From contig CM055095.1 of NCBI GenBank assembly GCA_029204225.1, forward strand, positions 62,774,523 to 62,838,522: a DNA stretch of 64,000 nucleotides, given 5' to 3'. This DNA is from Diphasiastrum complanatum. Lineage: Eukaryota > Streptophyta > Lycopodiopsida > Lycopodiales > Lycopodiaceae. Each line of letters starts with the position of its first letter. Within the stretch, counting starts at the first letter, position 1. The notes under the pieces are model-generated. The model did not search any database and was not told the origin of the DNA. It saw only the letters and a list, made by a program, of their open reading frames with translations. A program made the position numbers and the translations under genes. Shown here piece by piece: positions 11,363 to 23,206 of the stretch.

Positions 11363-12760
11363 ATTTTTGAACTACGATTAAAAAGTTATGGCAAGTCAAA
11401 AGTATTAGTTTTATAATATTTTAATAATAAAAAAGGCATCTTGCACAAATTCTTAAAGGGTCTTTTTGCAAATCAAAACTCCTCTAATGCATCAGAGATG
11501 AACGCCGCACCAATCTAGACAATTCACGAGCAGATCCGAAGCTAAGATTGACAATCTTAGCAAGCCTAGATCCCCACTCCTATTTCATCGCTTAGCCCTC
11601 TCCCTATTGGATCGAAGCTCGATACTACACGACAAGACCCCTTCTTTGCCCTCTAGATCCGACCGATTAGGGAGGCATGGAAAGGGTCCAACGCTTTTGT
11701 CAAAATGTTTGTTTCTTTGGTCTCAAGATGTAGGTATGCTATGGTTGAAAGTAGATTATGGTGGTATGGGAGGTCAAGATTGATTGGACATGCTCGTTAG
11801 GCGAATTTACCCTTCAAATGACAATGTTTGTCAAGGCAAAAAGACATTTTTATTCTACATACAATGACTTTGAAGGGGGCAAAAAACACCTACCTTGAGA
11901 AATTTCCTTAGGTCTAGAGGCCGAGTTGTGTGACAATTCATTTTAATGTGAAGTGTGAATTGTTGTTGTGATTTAGGCTTGATGCTTGAGGCTTGAGTAC
12001 TTGAATGTTCAAACTTTAGTTCCTCAATTTTAAACGATAAATTTTGGCCACCTTATGGAGTGGCCTTAACCTTAGATTCTTCTTTCCCACTAACATGAAT
12101 TGTGAAAATTTTAAAAAAAATTGGCCTTTCAAGGACATGATTTCAAGTATCTCATAACTAGAAGAGTACCCTTCAATCTACAACATTGATGCTCACCCTC
12201 TCACATAAGAGTTGATCCCCATAGTCCCGAATACAAGAGTAATTCACCATAAGCTCAGGACTCCAAAAGGTGGAATTTCAAGCCTTTGGAACACTTCAAA
12301 TCATAGGAGCATAAGAATCCTAAGAAATCTTAGTGGGTTAGTTTTGTGTGAAGGGTGACCTAAGTTGTTGGGCCCGTCGGCCCTGGGCTAGCAAAATCAG
12401 AGGAGTGCATATGAATCTCTGGCCTATGGTGATTGACTTTAAGGGGTGGAGAGATGAAAGTTTAAACTCATGCAACTAGTGTGTGACAAGTAGGCTCATC
12501 CATGATATTGCATTCTCTCCTATACTTTAGCATGAGGAAATGATTTCAAAGCATGCAACCGTTAGATTTTGTTGCAAACTTTTAAATTTTGTTACAATTT
12601 TATTATTTCCCCAGTGAAGATATTGCAAGAGACAAGTATGTCACATGGCAAAAATCCAATGATCGACATAAAATATATCATCCATTAAGCAAAGAGGAAT
12701 TATTTTAAAATATTTTTTAGGTATTAAATTGCCATCTTGGAGGTTGCCCTCCCATCATGA
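11363..12760. other. Intergenic, upstream of the RBR gene
   Basis: No coding frame with recognisable domains. The last part is likely the promoter side of the next gene; no specific boxes beyond the TATA-like run at 12769 are supported. Confidence 0.5.
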
Positions 12761-12768
12761 AGGCTCTT

Positions 12769-12793
12769 ATATATATTTGCCCACTATTCTATC

Positions 12794-12887
<94 letters not shown>
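12769..12887 (+). repeat. TATA-like run and compound (TA)n(GA)n microsatellite in the 5' leader
   Basis: A TATATATA run near 12769 could act as a TATA box. It is followed by a TA tract (12797-12836) that turns directly into a GA tract (12837-12887), which ends about 25 bp before the chosen start codon. GA tracts are common in plant 5' leaders. Open frames across this tract (Arg-Glu and Ile-Tyr repeats) are artefacts. Confidence 0.75.
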
Positions 12888-12890
<3 letters not shown>

Positions 12891-12911
12891 CGAGCGGTGC
12901 TAGCGCTGGGG

Positions 12912-14512
12912 ATGGCGATGGCGATCTCTGCTGTGGCGGATTTCGATCTCATTGCGCTCAATCTGCAAACCCAAGACTTCCAACTTGCGCATCTTGCATG
13001 CTCTGATTCCGACCTTGCCTTTGAATTGCAGCTGAATGAGGCGCTTGCTGCATCCATGGGAGTTCCAGCGGAAGCTCTGCCCGGGGATGCTCCTGTGAAG
13101 AAGAATGAGGGTGGCGCAGATGATCTTGTGTTAGCGCTGGAAATTCAGAGCCGGGAGCTGAAGCGAGCAGAACAGGAGGTGCAGGATGCGGCGAGGGCAA
13201 AGCTGGAGCTGCACCAGCTGAATGAGAAAATCAAGCAGCGGGTTCATGATAGTCAATTTGCGCAAACCCTCTCAGAGATGCCGGACGAGGAGTGGGAAGA
13301 ATATGGCGATGAATATGAGAACCCATTTCAGTCTGGGAGGTCGGAAGCGGATAAAATGCTCTTTGAGCTACATTTCAAAGGGTTATCATCTTCCAGAGGA
13401 GAGTTTCCTGATGTCAAATTTGTGGGGATAGGTGTGGTAGTGTTAGATGCGAAAAGGCAAGTTGTTTCGGAAGTGAGCAAGCATCTTGATGGTAGTCTAG
13501 CTGGAATTGTTGCTGAATATACAGCCCTGATTGAGGGCTTGTCCATTGCACGGTCTCTGGGAGCTCGTCGTGTTCATGCTTTTGGAGAATCCAAAGTTGT
13601 CTACAAGCAGGTTGGTGTTTGCTTATTGTATTAGAGTGCCATCATGTTTATGAACTAGATTATGGATGTTTAGAGCCATATGATGGAAATAAATGGCAAT
13701 TCTTCTTGTCAAGTCGATAGCGGAGAGAGACGAGGACGAGCCTTAATTTCTGCAGTATTCCCTGTAATATGCTCGTAAACACATTGTCCAACTCTATATG
13801 CATCAACAAAACGTTTCCCAAAAATGAAACTGGGCACTCGTAACACCACTACAGGACAGGATTTTTAGGTTCTATCCAAGGGGATTCTACATTTTCGGAT
13901 TCCCCGAGTGAGGTTTTTAAGATTCCATGCATTAGGGGTCTGTATTTTCAGAATTGATAGTTACAACGACCTGGATCTAAAGTACAAAACTAGGTCTGAT
14001 TACAGCAAACTAGCTAATGGTGTTCCCAAACTAGATCTCAGTTGTCCATTCATATAAAAGGTTGGAGCTGACGCATTAAGTTTATGTTTGTGGATGTTTT
14101 AACAAGCCTCATGATATCAATAGAACTACAAACTTACAAATTCATCTTTCAATTTTGCACATTATTTGCGGGAGTGATTTTAAACCAGATCCTCAAGCAT
14201 GACATGCATGCGATGTCTTGCACGGATTCGACATGCAGCATTACAAACCCATCTCCACTCCCATTGATACCAATTGCAAGCCTTCCAAGGAGGACGGTGT
14301 TGGAAATTGTGAGTAATGAGATTCACAATGTTAAGATTAATGTTTGATAGCGGAATGACACTAATTTATGTCCACTCTTGCATAGTTGTGTCGAACCGCC
14401 GGTTTGAATCAGCCCGGTTCAAACCGTTTTTTTTGGTTCGAACCGGGAAACAAAAAACTTAATTTAAAAAAAAAAGAAAAAACGGTTCGAACCATTTTTT
14501 TTTGGCATTTTC

Positions 14513-14587
<75 letters not shown>

Positions 14588-17500
14588 ATTGTACATTGTA
14601 ATATGTATGGTGTGACATTAATGTTTTGAGTGACAAGTAACAATGATCAATCTTTCTGCTCATGTATGGAAGTTGGTAGTTACTAGCTAATGTCACAAAT
14701 GATATCAGATAGATCATAGCTAAAACTGCGGGCAACAGATGGATCAAGAACCCTAAATCACGGGTGATAGGTATTGTTAGGTAACAAGACTCAGGAGTTG
14801 CACTTCAGGATTCAAATTTCTGATTAATCACGAATTATAGTGTACATGTTACCCATCACTGATTAATCACGAATTATAGTGTACATGTTACCCATCACTA
14901 AGAAAATCGTATCGTTAAAAAATAGTGTGCTGTTTTGTCTAACTATAGAGAGTAGAAAAGTTCTAAGGAAACTTTGAGTGGTGCCGTGGTACGGCACGGG
15001 TCTTGTACAGGTGCCGTGGAACCACGGCACCTGTTTATTTATTTTTTGTTTTAAAATTTTTTCAAGTCATTTTTAGTGAAAAAACCAAAGAAAAAAAAAA
15101 AAAGACAGGTGCCGTACCACGGCACGTGTGCCGTGGTACGACACCTGGACCCCACGGCGTCTAGAAATTTTTGAGGCTCTTCTACAGATGATGCTTGAGG
15201 AAAATATCTCTTAGGTGGATGTTGAACTTTAGTCAACCTTCGAAGGCTTGCTTAAGTCCCTTCAAAGTCTACATCTGGAGCATAATTGGTAGAAGGTATG
15301 TCAGAATTTGATGGAGTAGAAATGATTGGTGCAGGAGTAAAGAAGATTTTAGAATTTTTAAGAGGCTGATTTTGAACTTTAGATTTGAAATATGAGATTT
15401 TACCATCTAGGAAGATAACATTTCTACTAGGAAATACCTCCTTTTTTTGTAGATCATAAAGCTTGTAGCCTTTATGTATAGGTGAATAACATATGAAGAT
15501 TGATGTAATGCTGGTTGGATTGAGCTTCTTTCTTAACTTGTGTGGATTTTGGACACATGCTATGCAATGCTTAACGGAAGGTTTGATGCCTAACCAAGCT
15601 TCTTTAGGAGTCTTTCCATCCACTGACTTTGTGCTTGTTCTATTTTGTAATTAGCATTCAGTAGTAACAACTTTAGCGCAAAAATAGTTGGGTAGCCTTG
15701 AATGCTCCAGCATAGCCTTTGCAAATTCTAGTAAAGTCCGATAAGGGAAATGTACGTAGTGCCCTGATCTTTCTTCTTGTCTCAATTTCTGTAAGGTACT
15801 TGAATTCTTTGAAACATTGTAATGCTTCAGATTTTGCTTTTAGAAACATGATGGTGGTCTTTCTTGAATAATCATTAGTGAAGGTAATGAAATATCAGTC
15901 ACTTTCAAAAGAGGTTGTTTTCATTGGCCCACAAATATCAAAATGGATTAGATCAAGAAGGTCAAAAACTCTATGAGCTTGATTCTTAGAGAATCTACTT
16001 CTTGCATGCTTACCTAAAGGCAGGACTCACACTTATAAGAGGATATGCATAGATTAAGATCATTCACTAATTTGTTTTTGACTTAGGCTTTTCATATTCA
16101 GATGTCCTAGCCTATGATGCGATGAGGTCTGAGAAGTCGTGGCTTGAGCCTTGTGTGAAGAATCATAACAAAGTTTATAAAGATAACCATCTCTCATGCC
16201 TTTGGCAAGAGCACGATTTTTACTGTCTAGAATTTGACATTCCTTGCCAGTGAATTGGATTGTATGTCCTAGGTTTGCAATCCTACTGATAGGCAATGAT
16301 TTTTTGGTTAATCTAGGAACATAAAGCATATCAGTAATAAGTTTCTATTTACCATCTTGCTAGCAGTTTCCCTCTGCAGTTGGGTGGAATTTTCTGTTAT
16401 AATTGGAACCTTTCTACAAAGGACCTGGCAACACAGAATGATCCAATTTCATCGTTGTAAGGTTCTGCAAAACCCAGTAGAAGGTCCTATGTAGGCTCAT
16501 ATAGATATTCACTTCTATTATAATGTATGTATTTAAAGATATTGGGCTGTGAGTTATGTATATGTGGAATTGTAAGTTTGTAACTAGATTGAAGATACCT
16601 TTTACAATGCCAAACTATTCTTTTCAACAATACCACTTGTGGATATACTTGGGCTTTATTTCAGAGTTCATAAGAGTAAAAGTTATTTGTCTTTTCTACA
16701 TGGAAGTTGTTTACTTTTATCACTTTCGTTTAATTCTGAATGTTTGACCTTTTGACCTTTGGTGTAAATGCTCATTTACTTTCTAAGCAATGTTTTAACT
16801 GCTGAGATTCTTATGTAAGATTGTAGGAGTTTGGAGTGTGAGAAGCAGGAAGATGCTCAAGCTTTGGGAGCAGGCTATGGTGCACATTAAGGCTTTGGAC
16901 CATTTTGAGTTGTCACTTTCTGGTAAGGAAGAAGTTGAGCTTCCTAAGAAGCTGGCAAAAGAAGCTATTATTTCATTCATATCTGGAAAAGAATACACCA
17001 CCTCAGGCTCTGTGAAGGATCAACAGTGCAGCATTTGCTTGGATGACAAGGATGGGAGTGAAATGTTTACAGTGAGCAGTTGCTGCCACAAATTCTGTCG
17101 AAGCTGTGTGGTAAGGCATGCAGAGGTTAAGATCAAAGCAAGCCAAGTTCCTGTGCTTTGTCCTGAGCCTAACTGTGCCACAACATTCACAGTTGAAGAA
17201 TGTGAACAGTTTCTTCCCAGTAAAACATTTGACCTGCTCTCCAAACGCCTGATGGAGTCAAGCATCCCAGAGGCAGAACGAATGTATTGTCCCTTTCGAA
17301 ATTGTTCAGCATTGATGAGAAGGGGAAATACTGATTTCTCTCAGTTAGCAAGTTCATCTAGAAATGTCCGTCCTTCAACTGGGCCTGTTAACTGTGTAGA
17401 ATGTGAGCGTCTCTTCTGTGCAGAGTGTCGAGTTCCTTGGCATAAATACAAAACATGTGACGAATACCAGAAGCTGCCTCCCGAGTTACGTGATGCTGAA

Positions 17501-19759
17501 GATGTAAAGCTTCATCAGCTTGCAGAGAACAAGAACTGGAAGCGTTGCAAAGAATGCCGTTGTATGATTGAGCTTGCCGAAGGCTGTTTCCATATGACAT
17601 GTCGGTATGTTTTCTCACTGAAATGTCCTTTTGTGCAGCTGATTTGTTTTCTTTCGTATCATATAGTCAGTTGTGATACTTAATAAGTTTGAAGCTATTT
17701 TATATGGACCTTTTCTATCAAAGACCAGTCAACTGTTCAGTGATCAAAGTCCCGGCAACTGTTCAGTGATTTCACTTCGTGATAGATTTATCCACAGTTG
17801 CAACCAAACATTCAAAATGTCCAAACTTTCCCTGTTTCAAACGTTTTGGAAAATCCTCCAAACATTTGGAACATTTTCCCCACTTTTAAGTGGGTGAAAA
17901 GCAATTTTTTAGAACAATGATCATCTGCAGATGTATAATACTTGGTATTGTCAACCCCTGGGCAGTTGTATAACAAAAGTAGGTTGGATATTATGTATCT
18001 AGTCAGTCAAAGCTCACAGTAACATTATAGATACAATGCACATCTGAAATTTAGTTGTAGGCTGTAGCATTATAAATACCAAATGAGTTGTAGCAATTGT
18101 TTTTTGCTACTTCAGTGCTTTAAGACCGAACTCAAAAAAAGAATGTTCATAAACCATGTTGGAAAAGGGTTTCAACCATGGGCGTTTCCCTCTGCATTTG
18201 GTTGCAACTAGTATTATAAAGTGTTTCTTATTGTCTACTATGACATTCAGAGACAAATCTGGTTCTAATTGGTAGGTTATTTATTAATATTGGTAGGTTA
18301 CTAATTAATATTGCTCCATGTTCATTCAGACAAGTATTCTGTTCCTAAAAGACCCTGATTTTGTTAGAAGCAGAAGGGCGATGGGTGAATGAAGAACCTT
18401 CCTAATATGCTCTAATGTTTATTTGGATTTGTGATTTTTGTGGCACTGATCATCTTATGTAAGACATTCCCAAGGACAATTCCTGCAATGCTATAGCACA
18501 CTAGTATCTGCTTGACTGGTGATACTTTTTCTTGTTTGTAGAATGAAAGCTGATACTTGACATAATTATACATCACTATCAGAACAACATAGACGTCAGG
18601 AGGTGATGTAAGCTGATTGAGTTGCTTCTGGCCATTTGGAGCTTGAACTGTTTTGGGTGCTTCAACCCTATTGATTGAGGTTCCTTTTTAGTAGTTTCCT
18701 GTGTCAGTCTATCTCCACAAGTGCAGTTTTACAAGATACAGAAGAGGTGTTTTTTTAGGGAAATTTTGAAGGTTGGTTGCCATCACCGCTAGCAGATTTC
18801 GACCAATTTTCTTAAGTTCTCACAGAGAAATTCCGTTGTAAATCAACCTGCTTCTGAAATAAAGAAACAAAAATGAAGAGACGTTTTGTAAAGATAAGAG
18901 AAATTGCCAATGCAACACCACCTCTTCTGATATAAGAAGAAGCAAACTGAAAGAGGTTGAAAGATAAAGATGGTATACTGTGCATGCAAGTGAAGAGTTT
19001 TTGATTCCATTGCCAATGCAGTCATTTGGTCATTTGGCAACTCCAATATAATTTTATGGATATGAGCATTTGTTGTCATCTTTGGCTTTGATGTAACTTG
19101 TAGAAACTTTGCAAACCACAATGAGATTGAACATTGTAGTTTAAGTTGGCATCCATTGCTGAACTAAATATGTTTTTACAAAATCCGTGACTTTCCTGAT
19201 TAGGCTTTTTTCTGAAATATGAATGCTAACCTGTTTATTATGGCTACCATTTTCGCATGATTCCAGCAGAGTTTATTTAAAAAGATTAGAGTCCGAACAG
19301 TAAGGAGTTGATCTTTTCTTAACTACTCTATGCTGGCAATTCTATGTTTCATTGCTATTCCTAGATTAGAAGTTCGAATTTCTAGAAGGAACTTTCAATT
19401 GCACAGGAAGCAGAGAAAGTTGGGCAGTTTCTTATCACTTTTATAAAATGTACTGCCTTGATTTCTTAGTCTTATGTTGGTTAGTCAATCTTGATCCTAT
19501 ATCTGATAAAACTATTAGATTGTTAGAAGAAACTTTGATTGAGCAAAGAATTCAAATGCGAACACATTAGCACTTACGCTCATTATAATGTGCTTTCTCT
19601 TTTATGTTCCATGGATTTTCGTTGGTTGTAGGTGTGGTTACGAGTTCTGCTATGTCTGTGGAGCACCTTGGAAGAATAAAGAAGCAACTTGTAAATGTAA
19701 GCTCTGGGATGAGCACAACCTCATTCGCGAACCCCTTTTAGAGTCCGATGATGACACGT

Positions 19760-19803
<44 letters not shown>

Positions 19804-19956
19804 GATGATGATGACTTTCATTCTTTTGTAAGTCCACCAAGAAACCCCGAGCACTCATTTTTTTGGAAAACAAAGGTTTGCATGTATTGGGAGAGGGGCA
19901 ATTGTCGGAATGGAAACTATTGCAACTTTGCCCATGGTGCCAATGATCTTAGGTGA
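12912..19956 (+). CDS. RBR E3 ubiquitin ligase with RNase H-like N-terminus and C-terminal CCCH finger
   Basis: Three exons, 12912-13610, 16820-17604 and 19632-19956, join in phase (phase 0, then a split Arg codon) to give about 602 residues. Donors are CAG|GTTGGT and CG|GTATGT; acceptors are GTAAG and TTGTAG. The N-terminus has a helical acidic region, then an RVT_3/RNase H-like fold (about 145-290) whose first acidic residue is lost, so it is probably not a nuclease. RING1 starts at Cys303 (CSICLDD), IBR lies around 390-446, and RING2 is at 475-505 (KRCKECRCMIELAEGC ... CGYEFCYVCG). The family's catalytic cysteine is likely Cys489, the one that accepts ubiquitin from the E2. After RING2 comes an Asp tract encoded by a GAT microsatellite, then CX7CX5CX3H at 578-596, a CCCH finger often linked to RNA binding. 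The start is the first ATG after the GA tract. This is the ARIADNE-like plant group with RNase H fusion; the CCCH end is unusual. Confidence 0.88.
13611..14384. other. Intron 1 of the RBR gene, first part
   Basis: Non-coding. Follows the donor GTTGGT at 13611. Nothing recognised apart from general AT-rich intron sequence. Confidence 0.5.
14393..14490. repeat. Inverted repeats built on GGTTCGAACC
   Basis: CCCGGTTCAAACC (about 14413-14425) pairs with GGTTCGAACCGGG (about 14435-14447) across a T-rich loop, with one mismatch. A further GGTTCGAACC copy lies near 14483. The core resembles the RNA polymerase III B-box, but no A-box or tRNA fold is seen. Likely a small foldback repeat within intron 1. 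Confidence 0.5.
14519..14583 (+). repeat. (GA)n microsatellite
   Basis: An uninterrupted GA tract of about 65 bp inside intron 1 of the RBR gene. Confidence 0.95.
14822..14899 (+). repeat. Perfect 39-bp tandem duplication
   Basis: Two adjacent identical 39-bp units (14822-14860 and 14861-14899), starting GATTAATCACGAATTATAG. Because the copies are identical the duplication is probably recent, or an assembly artefact. Confidence 0.85.
14981..15165. repeat. Palindromic foldback element (MITE-like)
   Basis: The block is bounded by copies of GTGCCGTGGTACGGCAC-type palindromes. The left side has GTGCCGTGGTACGGCAC and CAGGTGCCGTGGAACCACGGCACCTG-type inverted arms; the right side has GTGCCGTACCACGGCAC and GTGCCGTGGTACGACAC. 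An A/T-rich spacer of about 75 bp separates them, giving a long stem overall. It lies in intron 1 of the RBR gene. Confidence 0.6.
15245..16345 (-). pseudogene. Copia protease-integrase fragment inside intron 1
   Basis: The minus strand reads, in order: the post-protease region (VLYVPRL-type motif, SRIANLGHTIQF), the integrase zinc finger (HHRLGHLNMKSL ... CESCL), the integrase core with first Asp (HFDICGPMKTTSF), NDYSRKT, then the C-terminal linker (MDGKTPKEAWLGIKPSVKH, YKLYDLQKKEVFPSRNVIF). Stops and frameshifts occur in the core around 15640-16040. Gag, the protease active site, RT and LTRs are missing. It is antisense to the RBR gene and is removed with intron 1. Confidence 0.8.
17605..19631. 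other. Intron 2 of the RBR gene
   Basis: About 2.0 kb between donor GTATGT and acceptor TTGTAG. It separates the last RING2 cysteine pairs from the catalytic part. No transposon or coding domain was recognised inside it. Confidence 0.7.
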
Positions 19957-22900
19957 TGGTTATATAGTTAAGAGCGACCATCTTTAGAGTGAGCTTGAGT
20001 ATGTAGCAATTTTTTTATCAGATTTTGTATAATCGATCTGACAATGGAATCTCTGAAGCCGATGAGTTTCAGAAAGAATGATCTTCCCAAAACTATAGGG
20101 ATATGATGGTTGAACTTCCATGTTTTGGTAAATCAATGCTTTGGTGCTTGGTTTTGTTTCTTTACTGTATATTGCCTTACAAAAGTGTAGGGTATCAGTC
20201 TGTACTTTATTTTCAGCATTTTTGGCACGCGATTACCTCGTTAGACTTGGAGACGAGACAGATATGTTAGCTTTTTCTGTTCCAAGTTTTCTTAACAATG
20301 TCATGCGTGGCAAGGTCATTCTGTTTTCAGCATTGTTGATGTTTTGGTGAAGAATCAATCTGCCGTGGTTGAGTCTCTATTGGTCATTGATCGGAAGTGT
20401 TTGTATGAAATCACTAAAACTTTGCATGTTAGATTCCTTTTTGACCTCTATAGAATCCACCATCACCTGTCTCTGAACAATCTACTTTAGGTTCTTGAAA
20501 CTTCAGTAGTCAACCCTGCAGTAGATTAAATGTGAAATGATTTGAACTTTTCCGCTGTAAAAGCTAGGTTTAGTTGAAAACAAGAGAAAGACTCTTAAAA
20601 GAAGAATATGAGGAAAAATCATGAAAATATGTAGCTTTGAGAAGATGGTCAGAAAAGGGTTTGAATATAAGACTGTTAACAGTTTCTCACAGGGCGAGCA
20701 GTTGAAGATTAAAATATGCTGACTACAAGCAAATTACAAATGCTTTCATCTATTTCATGGTAAAATAGGCCTTGGAAGAAAATCAATTAATGCAAGGATT
20801 CAGTTTTGCTTGTATGGGTAGCTCAAGCCATAATGTTTGATGTGTTTGAAGAGAGCAAAAACGCAACACACAATTAATGCCTATACACTCACCAAATGGT
20901 GAGAAGATTAGTTAAAAGGATCATTTTGTGGGCTGGACCTCTAGTTCAAGATGTTTACACTTACTAGTATTCGTGCGTATAGATTGAAAATAAGAACATT
21001 TAAGTTTTCTTAGGTTAGAAAATTGTTCAGATGAAATGGTTCAACAGTGGGATGACCTTGAGAATCGTTTATTCATCTAGACTAGGTTATGCATTCAAAT
21101 CTTCATTCTTTTGACATAATGTCATTCTTTTAGTCTTCCCCCCCTTTTTTTAGGGAAACAAATCAGGAAGTTGTAACAGGGAAATGCTTGGCCTCTCCTT
21201 GTTTTCTTGTCACACTTTCAAATGTTTCCTTTTATTAGAAATGACCTTTCTATTTTCTTTAAGTAGATTACAAATGCTTTTCTAAAATAATAAGGCTATA
21301 GAGGGAATATCTAAATCCTAAGGATTCAATTTCACTTTTGGGGGTAGCTTAAGCCGTAACATAAATTATGTTGAAGAGCAAATCTAGTTGGCATATTGAC
21401 ATAGAATGAACAATTTTTGGAGGAAAGGGTGATTCTTGCATGCTTAGGGGTGTCTTGTTGCTGATTAAGGTTTTTTTTTATAAACGCTAATCTGCAGTGA
21501 TCACTTAGCGGCAAGTTCCATTTGGGCCAATTACCCTATGAATACATGACATGTGGGCCTTGCATTTGTCCCATAAGCAAGTTTTGATCAAAATTGAACT
21601 TTTTATAAGATTGGTTGCATAGTGCTACTTGAAGAAACCGAATGAATACAGTTTCGAGAAATTGTACATTAAAATTTGAGTTTTGGAGCTAAAAAGTAAG
21701 AACATTAATGTTTCATTAGGTTGAGAAATAATTCAAAAGAAATTATCGAACAAGAGATCTAATTGGTTGTGGCAATTTCGACAATTGTCCACTCGAAATA
21801 ACTTTTGGTTAGGTGTTTGTGCCCGCTTTTCCCTGCTTTCTTCTATATTGATTTCATCCGTTTTTCCCCTAATTGTTTATAGGCCATGATTGGTTAGATG
21901 AAGATCACTCCCTCTCCTCTCTTTGACTCTTTTTCCAACACTATTGAATAAACACGATTGTTTTTCTAGTCATGTGGTGTGTGTGTGTGTGTGTGTGTGT
22001 GGTGCACATGTTTAATGCTTCATAATAGGTCATGCAAGAATCTCTTAGGATGGTCACAATTTAATAAGATCAGGATTCAACAAGGTCTTGAATTTGCAAA
22101 GTAAGAGCTTTTAGGGAATGCTCTAGAGGAGTGTAATTTTAGTGAAACAACAAAAGAAAATTGATCTCAATATGGCATATCAAGTCACCTCAAAAAAAGA
22201 TTGTAAATCCAAGGTCAAAGGTGGTCTTCATGGGCGAGGGCACCATGCAAAACAATTATGCTTGTGAGATCTAAATCTAACATGAATGGAGTGCATACCT
22301 TTGCATGGTGAATTACATTGGTCATGGTGAAATGAAAAACAATAGCTTGGGGTGTCATTATATTTTTGAACACAATTTTTTTACATGATTTCAGTAATGT
22401 TGTGCTAGTCAAGATGCAACTACAAACCATTGATTTTGATTAGGAATATTTGACAAATGGTCAATAAGACATTGTCTATGAATTTAGTGTTGGAAATTGA
22501 AAAATTGGATTCACAAAGTTGTGATTAATGCTCAATGGCAGAATAGCGTTAGTCATTCTTTGAATTGCCTCAATGATTACTAATAGCAAAAAAAAATGTT
22601 TCATACTAGTTACTTTCCAAGTTATAGTGTAGGAAAATACCAATTCAGAAATTATTGTACTCAACTGAAATGCTGAATTTCAAGCTTTATAACTTTCAAA
22701 ATAAGTACATAAGTTGAGTTGAATTGCCTGTGTTTTAGAACTATTTCAACTGAGCCTGATAGAGCTCAGGATCATGATCAAAGTCCAAGGACTGATTACT
22801 AAGAAAATTGTTCAAAACCAATGAGCTCATATATGAGCAGAGAGCAGAAGAGTTTCTAAGGACCCTTTAAAATATCATAGGTTTACTGGTTGAGATCTAG

Positions 22901-23206
22901 TCAATATGTACTTGGCTTCTATACACGATCATTATCAAAAAGTAGTTTGAAGCGTGTGATAGAATTATTGGTCTATTTCTGCCGAAGAGTGCAGTACTTA
23001 GAATTGTGTAACAATACTTCGAACAATACATATATGATATGTTTGAGATTCAAATAAAGCTTGAATTGAAGATGCTCCAATTTGATTCACACATTTTTCA
23101 AATAAAATTTGAATCCAAGATTGTTTGAATCCGATTTGGATATTTTCAAAATAATCAAATTGGATTGAATGTTGTTAAAAGATTTGTCGAATAAAATTTA
23201 AATTAA
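19957..23206. other. Intergenic and 3' flank of the RBR gene
   Basis: Includes the 3' untranslated region after the TGA at 19954-19956. No further gene or named element is supported. A GT microsatellite is at 21977-22001. Confidence 0.55.
21977..22001 (+). repeat. (GT)n microsatellite
   Basis: About 25 bp of uninterrupted GT repeats in intergenic DNA. Confidence 0.9.

Noticed and set aside
12729-12911. In-frame extension of the RBR protein upstream of 12912
   Set aside because: It consists of Ile-Tyr and Arg-Glu runs from the TA/GA microsatellite; the next ATG in better context gives the expected N-terminus.
14437-14490. tRNA gene suggested by GGTTCGAACC
   Set aside because: No A-box, acceptor stem or cloverleaf around the core; explained by inverted repeats.
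20141-20350. Separate small gene after the RBR stop codon
   Set aside because: No domain, no conserved motif; fits 3' untranslated or intergenic sequence.
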